Shown: positions 18,053 through 26,757, numbered from the stretch's first letter. The stretch: DNA of 64,000 bases from Fulvivirga ulvae (GCF_021389975.1 NZ_CP089981.1:3435501-3499500); one strand, 5' to 3'. Program-made: numbers and translations. The notes: generated from the sequence alone by a model not told the origin.

Positions 18053-19408
18053 ATGAAATACAGACACAGATCATATTGTAACATAATAGTTGGCATGGCC
18101 ATGGTATTCCTGTTTATCGCGTGTGACGAGGAGTATGATACGGTTTTTGAAGAGCGTCCGGATGAAAGGCTTCAGAGCAGACTGGACGAATATCAGCAAT
18201 TGCTTGTCAACGCCCCTCATGGCTGGCTTGCCGGGTTAAAGACAGGAACTGGACGCAGCTATTTTTATTATTTCAATTTTAATTTAGACGGAACGGTTGT
18301 AATGGTTTCTGATTTCGATGAAACTACTGCAGGAACCCCCGGAACAGGAACCTGGACACTAAAGGCATTACAAAGAGCCACCCTGAGTTTCGACACATAT
18401 TCCTATATACATCTACCGGCAGATCCGGACGGAGATATCAATGGAGGAATTGACGGGGAGGGGCTGATCTCGGATTTTGAATTTGCTTTTGATGAGTTGG
18501 CCGGTGACAGCATTAAGCTGCAAGGAATACAGCGAAGCTCCGGCCTCTATTTACTACCTGCTACGGAGGAAGAGGCAAGTCAAATATTGGGTAAACAAAT
18601 ATTAAATGTTATTGCAGGTACTAAGCAGCTTAATACCAACCATCGGGGTCTGCAGGTCGAATTGCCTGATGGTCAGCTTCTGCCAGTGGTTTTAGACGAT
18701 AAACTCAGGATTTTTGGCGCGCAATATTTAACTGAAAATGGCGCCAGGGTTGAAATGTTCCATTCGTATTTTACCTTCTCGGCGGAGGGTATCGTGCTGA
18801 AAAAGCCACTGAATATAGCTGGAAGTACCATAGAACAACTTCTTTGGGACGATGAGAACCAACTTTTTACTGTTGAAATGAATGGAGTCAGAGCAGTTGA
18901 GGGATATACTGAACCCTTTATACTTCCTGTAGATCCACCTCTGCATACCCGGCTTGGAGAGGAATACCCCGGCATCACCATACCTTCCGGAAGCGGAATG
19001 AGCCCTATTCAGGGGCAATCACAAGAGTTTATGGAGGCGTATAATTTTGCTGCCAATTCCATGCTTGAGGGAGAGTATGCTCTCACTTTGAGAGATATCA
19101 TCCTGCTATTTGATACTAAAGAAGAGATTATGGAGTTTCGGGTGGTTATTTCCCAGGGAGGCAGCCTCTTTCTGGCACAATATCTCTACGACTACACACT
19201 TGATGACCAGGGCATTTTCAAATTTACATTTCAGCAGGCAAGTCAAAACGGGTGGGCGATTTATGGTGACATGTATCCTATCTTATTTCATTTTGAAACA
19301 GATACTTTCAAAGCGGAATTCATTGGAGGGGAGCTTAACCTGGTCGGAGGGTTGTTTAGCCAGCAAAATGCCGGGTACTATTTCTCCGGTTTTTTATCAA
19401 ACCAATAA
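18053..19408 (+). CDS. DUF4302-type lipoprotein
   Basis: The 451-residue protein has the lipobox FIACDEE and the start typical of DUF4302 proteins ('RLDEYQQLLVNAPHGWLAGL', 'YFYYFNFNLDGTVVMVSDF'). It is mostly beta-strand and surface lipid-anchored. It lies 11 bases after the metallopeptidase gene, and the usual SusCD-peptidase-DUF4302 order is kept. It is probably an accessory surface protein of the importer; the exact role of the family is not established. Confidence 0.82.
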   Translation: MKYRHRSYCNIIVGMAMVFLFIACDEEYDTVFEERPDERLQSRLDEYQQLLVNAPHGWLAGLKTGTGRSYFYYFNFNLDGTVVMVSDFDETTAGTPGTGTWTLKALQRATLSFDTYSYIHLPADPDGDINGGIDGEGLISDFEFAFDELAGDSIKLQGIQRSSGLYLLPATEEEASQILGKQILNVIAGTKQLNTNHRGLQVELPDGQLLPVVLDDKLRIFGAQYLTENGARVEMFHSYFTFSAEGIVLKKPLNIAGSTIEQLLWDDENQLFTVEMNGVRAVEGYTEPFILPVDPPLHTRLGEEYPGITIPSGSGMSPIQGQSQEFMEAYNFAANSMLEGEYALTLRDIILLFDTKEEIMEFRVVISQGGSLFLAQYLYDYTLDDQGIFKFTFQQASQNGWAIYGDMYPILFHFETDTFKAEFIGGELNLVGGLFSQQNAGYYFSGFLSNQ

Positions 19409-19420
19409 ACCTTATTATAT

Positions 19421-19849
19421 ATGAATAAATTACATTTTAAAATATACCTTTTGCTTTTCATGGCAGTAATATCTACTGCCTGTAGTGATGACGATGACAC
19501 TGCCGCCTCTCCTGATAAAAAGGCTATGGAGGAGCTGACGGGTGAATGGAGAGCGGCCAAAGTAACAAAAGATGATTTTGAATTGGCAGGATTTGAAAAT
19601 TTCAGGTTGGTAATTACACAGGGCAAAATATTTCAGACACACGGAGATTCTGAATTGATATTTCCAATAGGCGAGTTTGAATTTGTTGAAAACAGCAATT
19701 ATGAAAAGGTGGTTTGCCAGGGTGTGGAAGTGAGATTAGCCTATGATGAGGGAGGCCTGGTAGCCTCATTCACGCTGGCAAAGGAGCCCTCAGGTGGAAG
19801 ACAGGCCGGTTTAAATGGCGGTTACGTGTTTGATATGGTGTCAAATTAG
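19421..19849 (+). CDS. Small lipoprotein of the SusCD locus
   Basis: 142 residues with the lipoprotein signal 'VISTACSDDDD' and the acidic stretch after Cys that favours surface display in Bacteroidota. The rest is a short beta-rich domain ('LTGEWRAAKVTKDDFE', 'FRLVITQGKIFQTHG') of lipocalin-like appearance, similar in style to small lipoproteins at the end of SusCD operons. It lies 12 bases after the DUF4302 gene. Function is unknown; the operon position suggests binding or capping. Confidence 0.75.
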   Translation: MNKLHFKIYLLLFMAVISTACSDDDDTAASPDKKAMEELTGEWRAAKVTKDDFELAGFENFRLVITQGKIFQTHGDSELIFPIGEFEFVENSNYEKVVCQGVEVRLAYDEGGLVASFTLAKEPSGGRQAGLNGGYVFDMVSN

Positions 19850-19860
19850 TATTGGCGGTT

Positions 19861-20355
19861 ATGTCTGATATCAAGCTGCCGGAAAAACTATGGAACACAG
19901 ATATACTTTTACAAGCGCTAAGTATTGAAGATGCTGATGAATTTTACAACTGCTTCAAAAAATTTGAAGTGGTCTATCGGTATCACGACACAGCGTATGA
20001 GCGGGTAGCGTCACCTCAGCAGTTTACCTTGCGGATGATGCGGGCCCATAACAATATTTGGACTATCAGGCTGGCTGATGAACCACAGATGATAATTGGT
20101 AGTTGCGCATTACATGGTTACAGTGAAGACATTTCAAGAGTTGATATTGGTGGTGCCGTATTACCCGAATATCGGGACCACCTGTTTTCGGCCCTAAACC
20201 TGACAATGAAATCGGTACAAGAAAAACTTCGTATCAAAATAGTCGTAGGCAAAACAACCATTAAAAACCAGATGGCCATTGAAATGGCCGAAAAGCTGGG
20301 ATTCCTTTTTATATACTCCGGAAAGAGTGAAGCAATAGTTCGATGGGTTGTTTAA
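19861..20355 (+). CDS. GNAT-like acetyltransferase
   Basis: About 164 residues. It starts like RimJ/RimL-type GNAT proteins ('LLQALSIEDADEFYNCF') and has a central 'IIGSCALHGYS' strand and 'RVDIGGAVLPEYRD', then the late helix 'NQMAIEMAEKLGF'. The acetyl-CoA loop is poorly conserved: there is no clear RxxGxG/A, so activity is uncertain. The ATG at 19861 is preferred over a TTG at 19852. It ends the SusCD gene row and converges on the HxlR gene. Confidence 0.6.
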   Translation: MSDIKLPEKLWNTDILLQALSIEDADEFYNCFKKFEVVYRYHDTAYERVASPQQFTLRMMRAHNNIWTIRLADEPQMIIGSCALHGYSEDISRVDIGGAVLPEYRDHLFSALNLTMKSVQEKLRIKIVVGKTTIKNQMAIEMAEKLGFLFIYSGKSEAIVRWVV

Positions 20356-20367
20356 ATAGTATCTGGT

Positions 20368-20733
20368 TCAGCCACTCTCTTTTTTATATTCTTCCACCAA
20401 ATGAAATTGCTCTGGTCTAAATTCTTTTATATACTCCAGGCCCCAATCATACAGAGGATCAAAAATGAAACTGAGTCGCTTTCCGAACTCAGTAAATGAA
20501 TATTCCACTTTGGGTGGTACCTGAGGGTATACCTTTCGCTTTATCAGACCATCGTTTTCAAGCTCTCGCAGCTGGTTAGTCAACATCTTTTCCGTTACTC
20601 CTCCACATATTCTGCGAAGTTCGCTGTAGCGTTTTGCTCCATCCTTCAATGCATAAAGAATGAACAATTTCCATTTTCCACTGATCATGTTGACCGCCAA
20701 CGTCATGGGGCAGTTTTCTTTTGAACAATCCAT
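20368..20733 (-). CDS. HxlR-family winged-helix regulator
   Basis: The 121-residue protein shows the HxlR pattern: an N-terminal Cys pair (MDCSKENCPM), 'ISGKWKLFILYAL', 'RYSELRRIC' and 'VTEKMLTNQLRELENDGLIKR', then 'VEYSFTEFGKRL'. Members often sense aldehydes, quinones or oxidants through Cys and control a divergent oxidoreductase. That arrangement is present here: the Old Yellow Enzyme gene is transcribed away from it, with a palindrome between them. Confidence 0.92.
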   Translation of the reverse strand: MDCSKENCPMTLAVNMISGKWKLFILYALKDGAKRYSELRRICGGVTEKMLTNQLRELENDGLIKRKVYPQVPPKVEYSFTEFGKRLSFIFDPLYDWGLEYIKEFRPEQFHLVEEYKKESG

Positions 20734-20794
20734 TATAAATTAATTAAAATTATTTTTTTTGATCTTTTAGCCTAAGGTATTGCATTTAAGCAAA

Positions 20795-20833
20795 ACATAC
20801 AAAAAGGTATGTACCATTCAAAATAGTAAGTAC
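20795..20833. promoter_or_regulatory. Candidate HxlR operator
   Basis: ACATAC-AAAAAG-GTATGT (20795-20812) is a perfect six-base inverted repeat. The half GTATGTAC recurs as GTAAGTAC 19 bases further on (20826-20833). Both lie between the divergent HxlR and Old Yellow Enzyme genes. Confidence 0.5.
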
Positions 20834-20883
20834 TTGATAATCTTAATGGTACAATCTAAAATTGTTGGAAAAAACAACTAACA

Positions 20884-21981
20884 ATGAAATTATTATCTGA
20901 AATCAAAATTGGAGATCTGACACTTAAAAACCGGGTCATAATGGCACCCTTAACCAGGAATCGTTCAACAATCGACCGGGTTCCATCATCATTGAATATT
21001 AAATATTATACACAAAGAGCAGAAGCTGGATTGATCATTACCGAATCGACCGCTGTCTCTCCTTCCGGCGTGGGATATGTTAACGCTCCCGGTATTTATA
21101 CAAAGGAGCAAATAGATGGTTGGAGAAAAGTGACTGATAAAGTGCATGAAAGAGGAGGGATGATTTTTGTGCAGTTATTTCATGTAGGGAGGATCTCACA
21201 CCCTGATTTTTTGGGTGGAAAGCAACCGGTAGCACCTTCAGCCATAAAGCCAAATGGGCAAGTATACACCTATGAAGGATATAAGGATTATGTGAGGCCG
21301 AAAATGCTGGAGTTGGATGAAATAACTCAAATTGTTGAGGATTTCAAAATAGCAGCTAAAAATGCACAAACTGCGGGCTTTGACGGAATCGAAATACATG
21401 CAGCCAATGGTTATTTGATTAACCAGTTTATAGACGATGTGAGTAACACCCGTACAGACATATACGGTGGAGTTGTAGAAAACAGAAGCAGATTGCTTTT
21501 TGAGATTCTCGAAGCGGTATCCCAAATATGGGACAGTACAAAAATAGGTGTAAGGTTATCACCCTCAGGAGTATTTAACGATGTGGGAGATTCAGCTTCA
21601 AAAAGTACCTATCAATTCATAATCGAAAAACTCAATAATTATAACCTGGGTTACCTGCACCTGATGAACCCGATGATGCCCATAGATCACAATACTGAAA
21701 TGATAACCAACGTGGCTCAATACTATGGTAAGTTTTATAAAGGTCACCTGATGGCAAATGGTGGATACTCAAGAGATACCGGTAACGAAATAATAGAAAG
21801 CAAAGAGGCAGACATGGTTGCATATGGCAGACTGTTTATAGCTAACCCAGATCTGCCAACACGTTTTCTGCTGGATGCCGAATTAAATTCGCCTGATCAG
21901 GAGACTTTTTATGGAGGGAATGAAAAGGGCTATACCGATTATCCGTTTTTGGCGCACAATCCAAACTTGATTAAGTCATGA
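20884..21981 (+). CDS. Old Yellow Enzyme-family NADH:flavin oxidoreductase (NemA-like)
   Basis: The 365-residue protein is an FMN TIM barrel with 'LKNRVIMAPLTRNRS', the 'QLFHVGRISHP' strand, the active-site pair region 'GIEIHAANGYLINQF', 'NTRTDIYGGVVENRSR' and the phosphate loop 'MANGGYSRDTGNE'. Family members reduce activated alkenes, quinones or nitro-esters. Divergent control by an HxlR regulator suggests induction by electrophiles. It is translationally coupled to the next gene by an ATGA overlap. Confidence 0.94.
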   Translation: MKLLSEIKIGDLTLKNRVIMAPLTRNRSTIDRVPSSLNIKYYTQRAEAGLIITESTAVSPSGVGYVNAPGIYTKEQIDGWRKVTDKVHERGGMIFVQLFHVGRISHPDFLGGKQPVAPSAIKPNGQVYTYEGYKDYVRPKMLELDEITQIVEDFKIAAKNAQTAGFDGIEIHAANGYLINQFIDDVSNTRTDIYGGVVENRSRLLFEILEAVSQIWDSTKIGVRLSPSGVFNDVGDSASKSTYQFIIEKLNNYNLGYLHLMNPMMPIDHNTEMITNVAQYYGKFYKGHLMANGGYSRDTGNEIIESKEADMVAYGRLFIANPDLPTRFLLDAELNSPDQETFYGGNEKGYTDYPFLAHNPNLIKS

Positions 21982-22271
21982 ATACAAAAAATATATTTGT
22001 AGTAGTTCTTGAATTTTCAGAAAATAAAAGCCTTGCTACCCAATATATGGAAGGACATATGGAATGGTTAGAAAAAGGATTTAGCAGCAATATTTTCTTT
22101 TTGTCAGGAAGCATCATGCCCAACCGTGGAGGAAGTATACTGGCAAGAAATATAACTTTAGCAGAACTACAGGGTATAGTGGACGCTGATCCATTTGTGA
22201 GGGAAAATATAGTAACAGCGGAAATTTTAGAAATTGTTCCAACAAAAATTCATGAAGATCTTTCATTTTAG
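21978..22271 (+). CDS. YciI-like small protein
   Basis: 97 residues with the YciI ferredoxin-like pattern: 'FVVVLEFSENKSLA', 'HMEWLEKGF', 'FFLSGSIMPNRGG', 'VDADPFVRENIVTAEILEIVPT'-type strands near the end. It overlaps the oxidoreductase stop by four bases, so the two are co-translated. YciI proteins often act as small dehydratases or assist degradation pathways; here it probably handles a product of the Old Yellow Enzyme. Confidence 0.85.
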   Translation: MNTKNIFVVVLEFSENKSLATQYMEGHMEWLEKGFSSNIFFLSGSIMPNRGGSILARNITLAELQGIVDADPFVRENIVTAEILEIVPTKIHEDLSF

Positions 22272-22301
22272 AAAGTGTTTTCGGGGTGAATTTTATGCTA
22301 A

Positions 22302-22339
22302 GCATTGATAGCCTCAGTTCCCACGGAGGTTATCAATGC
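22302..22339 (+). terminator. Long hairpin after the oxidoreductase/YciI pair
   Basis: GCATTGATAGCCTC pairs with GAGGTTATCAATGC (14 pairs, one G-U) around a ten-base loop. It lies 30 bases after the YciI stop. No T-tract follows, so it may be an mRNA 3'-end stabiliser rather than a simple intrinsic terminator. Confidence 0.5.
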
Positions 22340-22461
22340 ATATTAACTATCAAAAGTTTGTCAAAGCTTGTATGCGGCTCTTTCAATATTTCTTCCGTAA
22401 AGAAATTTTTTGAGTCAGGAAATTTTACTTTTGCTTAAACCTGAACAATGTAATTTCTTAA

Positions 22462-23043
22462 ATGGATGATTTTTTAATTGGTATTGGAAAGCGCATTCGT
22501 AACATTCGTAAAGAACAAAAAATCACCATTAGTTCCCTGGCTTCTAATGCCAATGTGAGCAATGGGCTTATCTCGCGAATTGAAAACGGGAGGACGATCC
22601 CGTCTTTGCCTGTTCTGCTAGAAATTATTAAAGCATTGGGTATTAATGCCAGCGCTTTCTTTGAAGGAGTGGAACACAAGACAGGAGCCAAGTTCATTCA
22701 TATAAAGAAGGAGCAACAGCAGTTTATAGAAAAAGAAGTTGATGCTAAAGGCTTTACTTACTATCAAATATTTGGTAGAAGTTTGAATGCTGTTGGTTTT
22801 GAGGCTGTTATACTCACAATGTCACCTGGCTCTAACAGAGAAAAAGTAACTACAGATGCATGGGAGTTTAAATATGTGCTGAAAGGGGAATGTGAGTATC
22901 TAATAGATAATGAGGAAGTATTGGTGAAGGAGGGCGATTCGCTATATTTCAATGGAAGATACCCTCACGTGCCAGTCAACCGATCGGCTGAAGACTGTAT
23001 TATGCTGGTTTTATACTTCTTCTCTGAAAATTCTGATTCCTGA
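22462..23043 (+). CDS. XRE-family regulator with C-terminal cupin
   Basis: 193 residues. The helix-turn-helix lies at about 10-65 ('RIRNIRKEQKITISSLASNA', 'VSNGLISRIENGRTIPSLPVL') and a cupin_2 domain at about 100-185 ('EFKYVLKGECEYLID', 'VKEGDSLYFNGRYPHVPVN'). Such regulators bind a small ligand or metal in the cupin barrel. It lies upstream of the phosphonate genes in the same direction, so it is a candidate controller of them, although 374 bases intervene. Confidence 0.92.
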   Translation: MDDFLIGIGKRIRNIRKEQKITISSLASNANVSNGLISRIENGRTIPSLPVLLEIIKALGINASAFFEGVEHKTGAKFIHIKKEQQQFIEKEVDAKGFTYYQIFGRSLNAVGFEAVILTMSPGSNREKVTTDAWEFKYVLKGECEYLIDNEEVLVKEGDSLYFNGRYPHVPVNRSAEDCIMLVLYFFSENSDS

Positions 23044-23417
23044 GAGACCTGGCTTGCCTTTCGCCACTATTACTTCTAATACTGCCAGTAGCTTTAAACC
23101 AAAAAAAACAACCTTTTAATTGCGGGTGCTTTAATGGGCTTTCTGGTATAGTTTGCGCATCATCGTCATCCACGGTCTTGTTTGCAGCCCGAATTCAGTT
23201 TTCTCTAATTCTTTTCTTGTTAGTGGAGGCCGCTTATCTGCATAATATTCTATTATGATTTTAATAAAAATAATTTAACACTCATAATTTTACAAATAGT
23301 AAAATATTTAACTGTTTTGAGTTTTTAAGTTTATTATTTGTAAAATAATGATGATGCTCAACGAGCCCCTGTTTATATTCATTAACGCTTGCAAACGAAT
23401 AGTAGCTGTTTAGTGAT
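23044..23417. other. Intergenic stretch with gene scrap and operator-like repeats
   Basis: On the minus strand, 23131-23274 is open and ends in a stop. It reads 'EYYADKRPPLTRKELE' and 'KTEFGLQTRPWM', protein-like but without a start codon, so it is probably a remnant of unknown origin. The part nearest the phosphonate genes carries the inverted repeats at 23287-23346. Confidence 0.4.
23287..23346. promoter_or_regulatory. Inverted operator-like repeats upstream of the phosphonate genes
   Basis: ATTTTACAAATA (23287-23298) and its exact reverse complement TATTTGTAAAAT (23335-23346) are separated by 36 bases. Extending the arms to 19 bases gives only two mismatches. They end 71 bases before the transporter start and probably bind a dimeric regulator, possibly with DNA looping. 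Confidence 0.5.
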
Positions 23418-24698
23418 ATGAAACTACCGGGGAAAAATACCAGATTCATCTTGCAGGCCTCCATAGCAGCTTTCGGAACATACTTCTGCATGTATGCCTT
23501 CCGCAAGCCGTTTACCGTAGCCTCGTTTGATGGGATCACTTATCTGGGTATTGACTATAAGATCCTGTTGGTGATAGCCCAGGTCATTGGATATACAATT
23601 TCAAAATTCCTGGGCATCAGGATCATCTCTGAGCTAAAGCGAACAAGCCGAATGAAGTACTTGTTGACTTTTATTCTGCTAGCCGAACTTTCCTTACTGG
23701 GATTTGCCTCTGTACCGGCACCTTACAATATTATTTTTCTTTTGCTTAACGGGCTTCCTTTGGGAATGGTCTGGGGTATTGTGTTCTCCTATATCGAGGG
23801 CAGAAAATCGACGGAACTCCTTGGTGTAATTTTATGTACCAGCTTTATTGTTTCATCGGGGGTGGTGAAGTCGGTCGGGAAATGGCTCATTGATGATTTC
23901 ACGGTCAGTGAATTCTGGATGCCATCGCTTACTGGCCTGATATTTATTCTTCCCCTGATCTTGTTTGCATTTGCCCTGGAAAAGCTGCCACCTCCTACTA
24001 CTGAGGACATTTTTGAAAAGTCGGAAAGGCTACCATTAAACCACAAAGAAAGAGCACTCCTATTCAAAGACCTTTTCTTGCCCATTACGCTGATTATCAT
24101 ATTCTACACTGCCTTAACAGCCATAAGAGATTTCAGGGATAATTTTGCCAGGGAGATATGGGATGCCTTGGGGTTTGAAGATAGCGCTTCTGTTTACTCT
24201 ATTTCCGAAATCCCCATTGCCATAATTGTTTTGATTATACTGGGGTTAGTAGGAACAGTTAAAGCCAATAAGACGGCCTTTAAATACTACAATTACATAC
24301 TAGTCGCCGGATGTTCCTGCATGGTGCTGTCTACGGTGCTTTTTCAACTACATATACTGCCTGCCGTAGGCTGGATGATTTTATCCGGCTTTGGGATGTA
24401 TATCTGCTATGTACCGTTTAACGGACTTTATTTCGACAGGCTGATCGCTACTTTTAAAATCAAAGGAAATGTAGGCTACCTGATCTATATGGTTGATGCA
24501 TTTGGGTATCTGGGAAGTATGTTGATACTGCTGTACAAAAACTTTGGGCATCAGCACCTGTCGTGGCTTAACTTTTTTATTCATGCAGTTAACCTGGTAG
24601 GAGTCTCAGGAATAGTATTCACCCTTATGTCATTTTTATTCTTTCGCAGCCGGGAAAGAATTACTGAAAAAACTAAGAATCTGATTTATGAACATTAA
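23418..24698 (+). CDS. MFS-type transporter, DUF5690-like
   Basis: The 426-residue protein has about twelve hydrophobic segments. It opens with 'IAAFGTYFCMYAFRKPFTVASF', which resembles DUF5690 proteins and the GlpT/UhpT side of the MFS. The next two genes encode a TIGR03364-like FAD oxidoreductase and a phosphonatase-like hydrolase, so it is probably the importer of an aminoethylphosphonate-type compound. It overlaps the next gene by 11 bases, supporting one operon. The transport substrate is inferred from neighbours only. Confidence 0.82.
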   Translation: MKLPGKNTRFILQASIAAFGTYFCMYAFRKPFTVASFDGITYLGIDYKILLVIAQVIGYTISKFLGIRIISELKRTSRMKYLLTFILLAELSLLGFASVPAPYNIIFLLLNGLPLGMVWGIVFSYIEGRKSTELLGVILCTSFIVSSGVVKSVGKWLIDDFTVSEFWMPSLTGLIFILPLILFAFALEKLPPPTTEDIFEKSERLPLNHKERALLFKDLFLPITLIIIFYTALTAIRDFRDNFAREIWDALGFEDSASVYSISEIPIAIIVLIILGLVGTVKANKTAFKYYNYILVAGCSCMVLSTVLFQLHILPAVGWMILSGFGMYICYVPFNGLYFDRLIATFKIKGNVGYLIYMVDAFGYLGSMLILLYKNFGHQHLSWLNFFIHAVNLVGVSGIVFTLMSFLFFRSRERITEKTKNLIYEH

Positions 24699-25851
24699 AA
24701 ACTTTGATCTGCTGGTGATCGGTGGAGGTATATTAGGGACTTTTCATGCATATCATGCCCTTAACAAAGGGTTGAAAGTAGGTGTCATTGAAAAAAATAC
24801 ACTGCCAATGGGTGCAACTGTGAGGAACTTCGGCCAGGTGGTGCCTTCGGGCATGAACCTGAAGTGGCAGAATTACGGCCGTGAAAGCTTAAATATATAC
24901 AAGTCGATACAATCAAAGTTTGATATAAGTATCCGTGAAAATGGTACGGTGTATATCGCTTCAGACCAGGAGGAGTTACAGCTAATCGAAGAGCTGCATC
25001 AAATCAATAAGGATAATAGCTATGGCTCTGTACTGCTCACTAAAGACGAGTGCTTAAATAAATATGCCGGCTTGCGATCTGACTATTGTATCGGCGGGCT
25101 TTTCTTTCCGGAAGAGGTTACAGTAGAGCCGAGAACCATGATCCACAGGCTAAGGAAATACATGGAGGAGCAGCTTGGGCTACATTTTTTTCCGAACACC
25201 ACCATCATGTCTACCGAGGAGACTTCAGGAACTGTAAAAGTACAAGATGCCTCTGGTAATAAATTCTCGGCCCAAAAGGTGATCATATGCAACGGCAACG
25301 ACTTTAAGAGTTTGTACCCTCAGATTTACAATGACAGCGATCTGGTGGTTTCAAAACTGCAAATGCTTCAAACCAGGCCCCAGCCGGCAAATTATAAACT
25401 GAATGGATCAGTACTTACGGGGTGGACCATCAGAAGGTATGAGGCTTTCGAGGAATGTCCGTCTTACACGGAGGTCAAGCAAAAGGAAGACCCTGATACA
25501 TTCCAAAAAAAATTTGGTGTCCATATTCTCTTCAAGCAGGCCATTGATGGATCCGTAATCCTGGGCGACTCACATGAATATGCCGACGCTGCAAAAGTGG
25601 ATGATCTTGGCTTCGATATCAATTCTGCTATTGATGATTTCATGATCTCGGAAGCAAAAAAAATAGTTGATCTGCCGACCTATGAAATTAAAAACCGCTG
25701 GTTGGGCTTTTACTCCCAATGTAAAAATGGAGACATCTTTCAGCATAATGTATCTCCCAATGTACATATAGTGACAGGTATAGGAGGCAAAGGCATGACC
25801 GGCAGCGCGGGCTTCTCAAAGGAAAATTTACTACGACTGTTAAATATTTAA
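24688..25851 (+). CDS. FAD-dependent oxidoreductase of the phosphonate-associated TIGR03364 type
   Basis: The 387-residue protein is a DAO-family oxidoreductase. It has the FAD-binding motif 'LLVIGGGILGTFHAYHAL', 'GVIEKNTLPMGATVRNFGQV' in the region where the family contacts flavin, and a C-terminal 'VHIVTGIGGKGMTGSAGFS'. This subtype is found beside phosphonatase-like hydrolases and is reported to oxidise aminoethylphosphonate or its N-methyl form to phosphonoacetaldehyde. Overlap with the transporter gene and a three-base gap to the hydrolase gene agree with that pathway. The substrate is inferred. Confidence 0.85.
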   Translation: MNIKNFDLLVIGGGILGTFHAYHALNKGLKVGVIEKNTLPMGATVRNFGQVVPSGMNLKWQNYGRESLNIYKSIQSKFDISIRENGTVYIASDQEELQLIEELHQINKDNSYGSVLLTKDECLNKYAGLRSDYCIGGLFFPEEVTVEPRTMIHRLRKYMEEQLGLHFFPNTTIMSTEETSGTVKVQDASGNKFSAQKVIICNGNDFKSLYPQIYNDSDLVVSKLQMLQTRPQPANYKLNGSVLTGWTIRRYEAFEECPSYTEVKQKEDPDTFQKKFGVHILFKQAIDGSVILGDSHEYADAAKVDDLGFDINSAIDDFMISEAKKIVDLPTYEIKNRWLGFYSQCKNGDIFQHNVSPNVHIVTGIGGKGMTGSAGFSKENLLRLLNI

Positions 25852-25854
25852 TAA

Positions 25855-26556
25855 ATGACAAATATCGAATTAGTGGTGCTGGATATGGCAGGCACTACCT
25901 TAAACGAGAATAATATTGTATACAAAACCTTGCATAAGGTTATCAACCAACACGGTTACTCTGTAAGTCTGAAAGATGTACTTGAGCTGGGGGCAGGAAA
26001 GGAGAAATTTCAGGCTATAAAGGATATCGCTCAGGCCTTTCCCTCCGATAAAGGGGAGGCTTATGAAGTTATTTTTGAAGAATTTAAGGAAAGGCTGGAC
26101 GAGGAATATGAAAAATTAGATGTACAGCCTACAGAAGGAACCAATGAGTTTTTACAATTCCTGAAGGCCAATCACATAAAAGTAGCCCTTAATACCGGTT
26201 ATAGCCGCAGGGTTGCTCAGCTTTTGATAGACAAACTTAACTGGCAGTTAGATGAGCACTACGATGCCCTGATTACCGCCGATGACGTAGTAAGGGGACG
26301 GCCTCATGCTGATATGATCTTTAAAGCTATGCAACTTCTGGACATTCGAGATCCTAAGAAGGTACTAAAAGCAGGAGACTCTGCAATTGATATAGAGGAG
26401 GGTATAAATGCAAAATGCGGCATTACCGTCGGGGTTACATCAGGAGCGCAAACCAGAGAGCAGTTACTTAAGGCCAACCCAACCTATATTCTGGATAAGG
26501 TGGCTGACATTAAAGGACTTTTAGATAACCCCGGTATTAATTCCAAATCCACCTAA
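25855..26556 (+). CDS. Phosphonatase-like HAD hydrolase
   Basis: The 233-residue HAD protein has nucleophile Asp10 in 'VVLDMAGTT'. The second position after Asp is Ala (DxA), as in phosphonoacetaldehyde hydrolase PhnX, and not the Asp of ordinary phosphatases. Lys49 in 'LGAGKEKF' aligns with the Schiff-base lysine of the PhnX cap. 'NTGYSR' and 'VLKAGDSAIDIEEGINA' are the later HAD motifs. It probably splits phosphonoacetaldehyde into acetaldehyde and phosphate. It is the third gene of the operon. Confidence 0.87.
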   Translation: MTNIELVVLDMAGTTLNENNIVYKTLHKVINQHGYSVSLKDVLELGAGKEKFQAIKDIAQAFPSDKGEAYEVIFEEFKERLDEEYEKLDVQPTEGTNEFLQFLKANHIKVALNTGYSRRVAQLLIDKLNWQLDEHYDALITADDVVRGRPHADMIFKAMQLLDIRDPKKVLKAGDSAIDIEEGINAKCGITVGVTSGAQTREQLLKANPTYILDKVADIKGLLDNPGINSKST

Positions 26557-26569
26557 ATCTTAAGAAATC

Positions 26570-26668
26570 ATGAAAAAACCCGTATATACTTGTTTTCTTG
26601 ATAACAATATGTGCCTGGAATATGATAAATATCCCGACTCGGTTGTAGTGGTTACCGGAAACCGATAA
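26570..26668 (+). CDS. Short ORF after the phosphonatase gene, possible VOC-protein remnant
   Basis: An ATG 13 bases after the hydrolase stop opens 32 codons (MKKPVYTCFLDNN to 'VVVVTGNR'). The start resembles the first strand of PhnB-like VOC proteins (PVYTCLWFD) with residues missing, so it may be a truncated remnant. A real micropeptide is not excluded. Confidence 0.3.
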   Translation: MKKPVYTCFLDNNMCLEYDKYPDSVVVVTGNR

Positions 26669-26726
26669 CCTCAAAACAACCTGGCCGGGTTTGATGAACT
26701 AGTTTTTGTGTTTGATTTTTCTTTTT

Positions 26727-26757
26727 GTAAAAGCTGTCAGTTATTGGCAGCTTTTAC
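26727..26757. terminator. Bidirectional terminator between convergent units
   Basis: GTAAAAGCTG and CAGCTTTTAC form ten pairs, extended by T-G and C-G inside. The AAAA...TTTT flanks can serve both strands. It lies between the phosphonate operon and the convergent SDR gene, whose stop codon is inside the stem. Confidence 0.7.
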
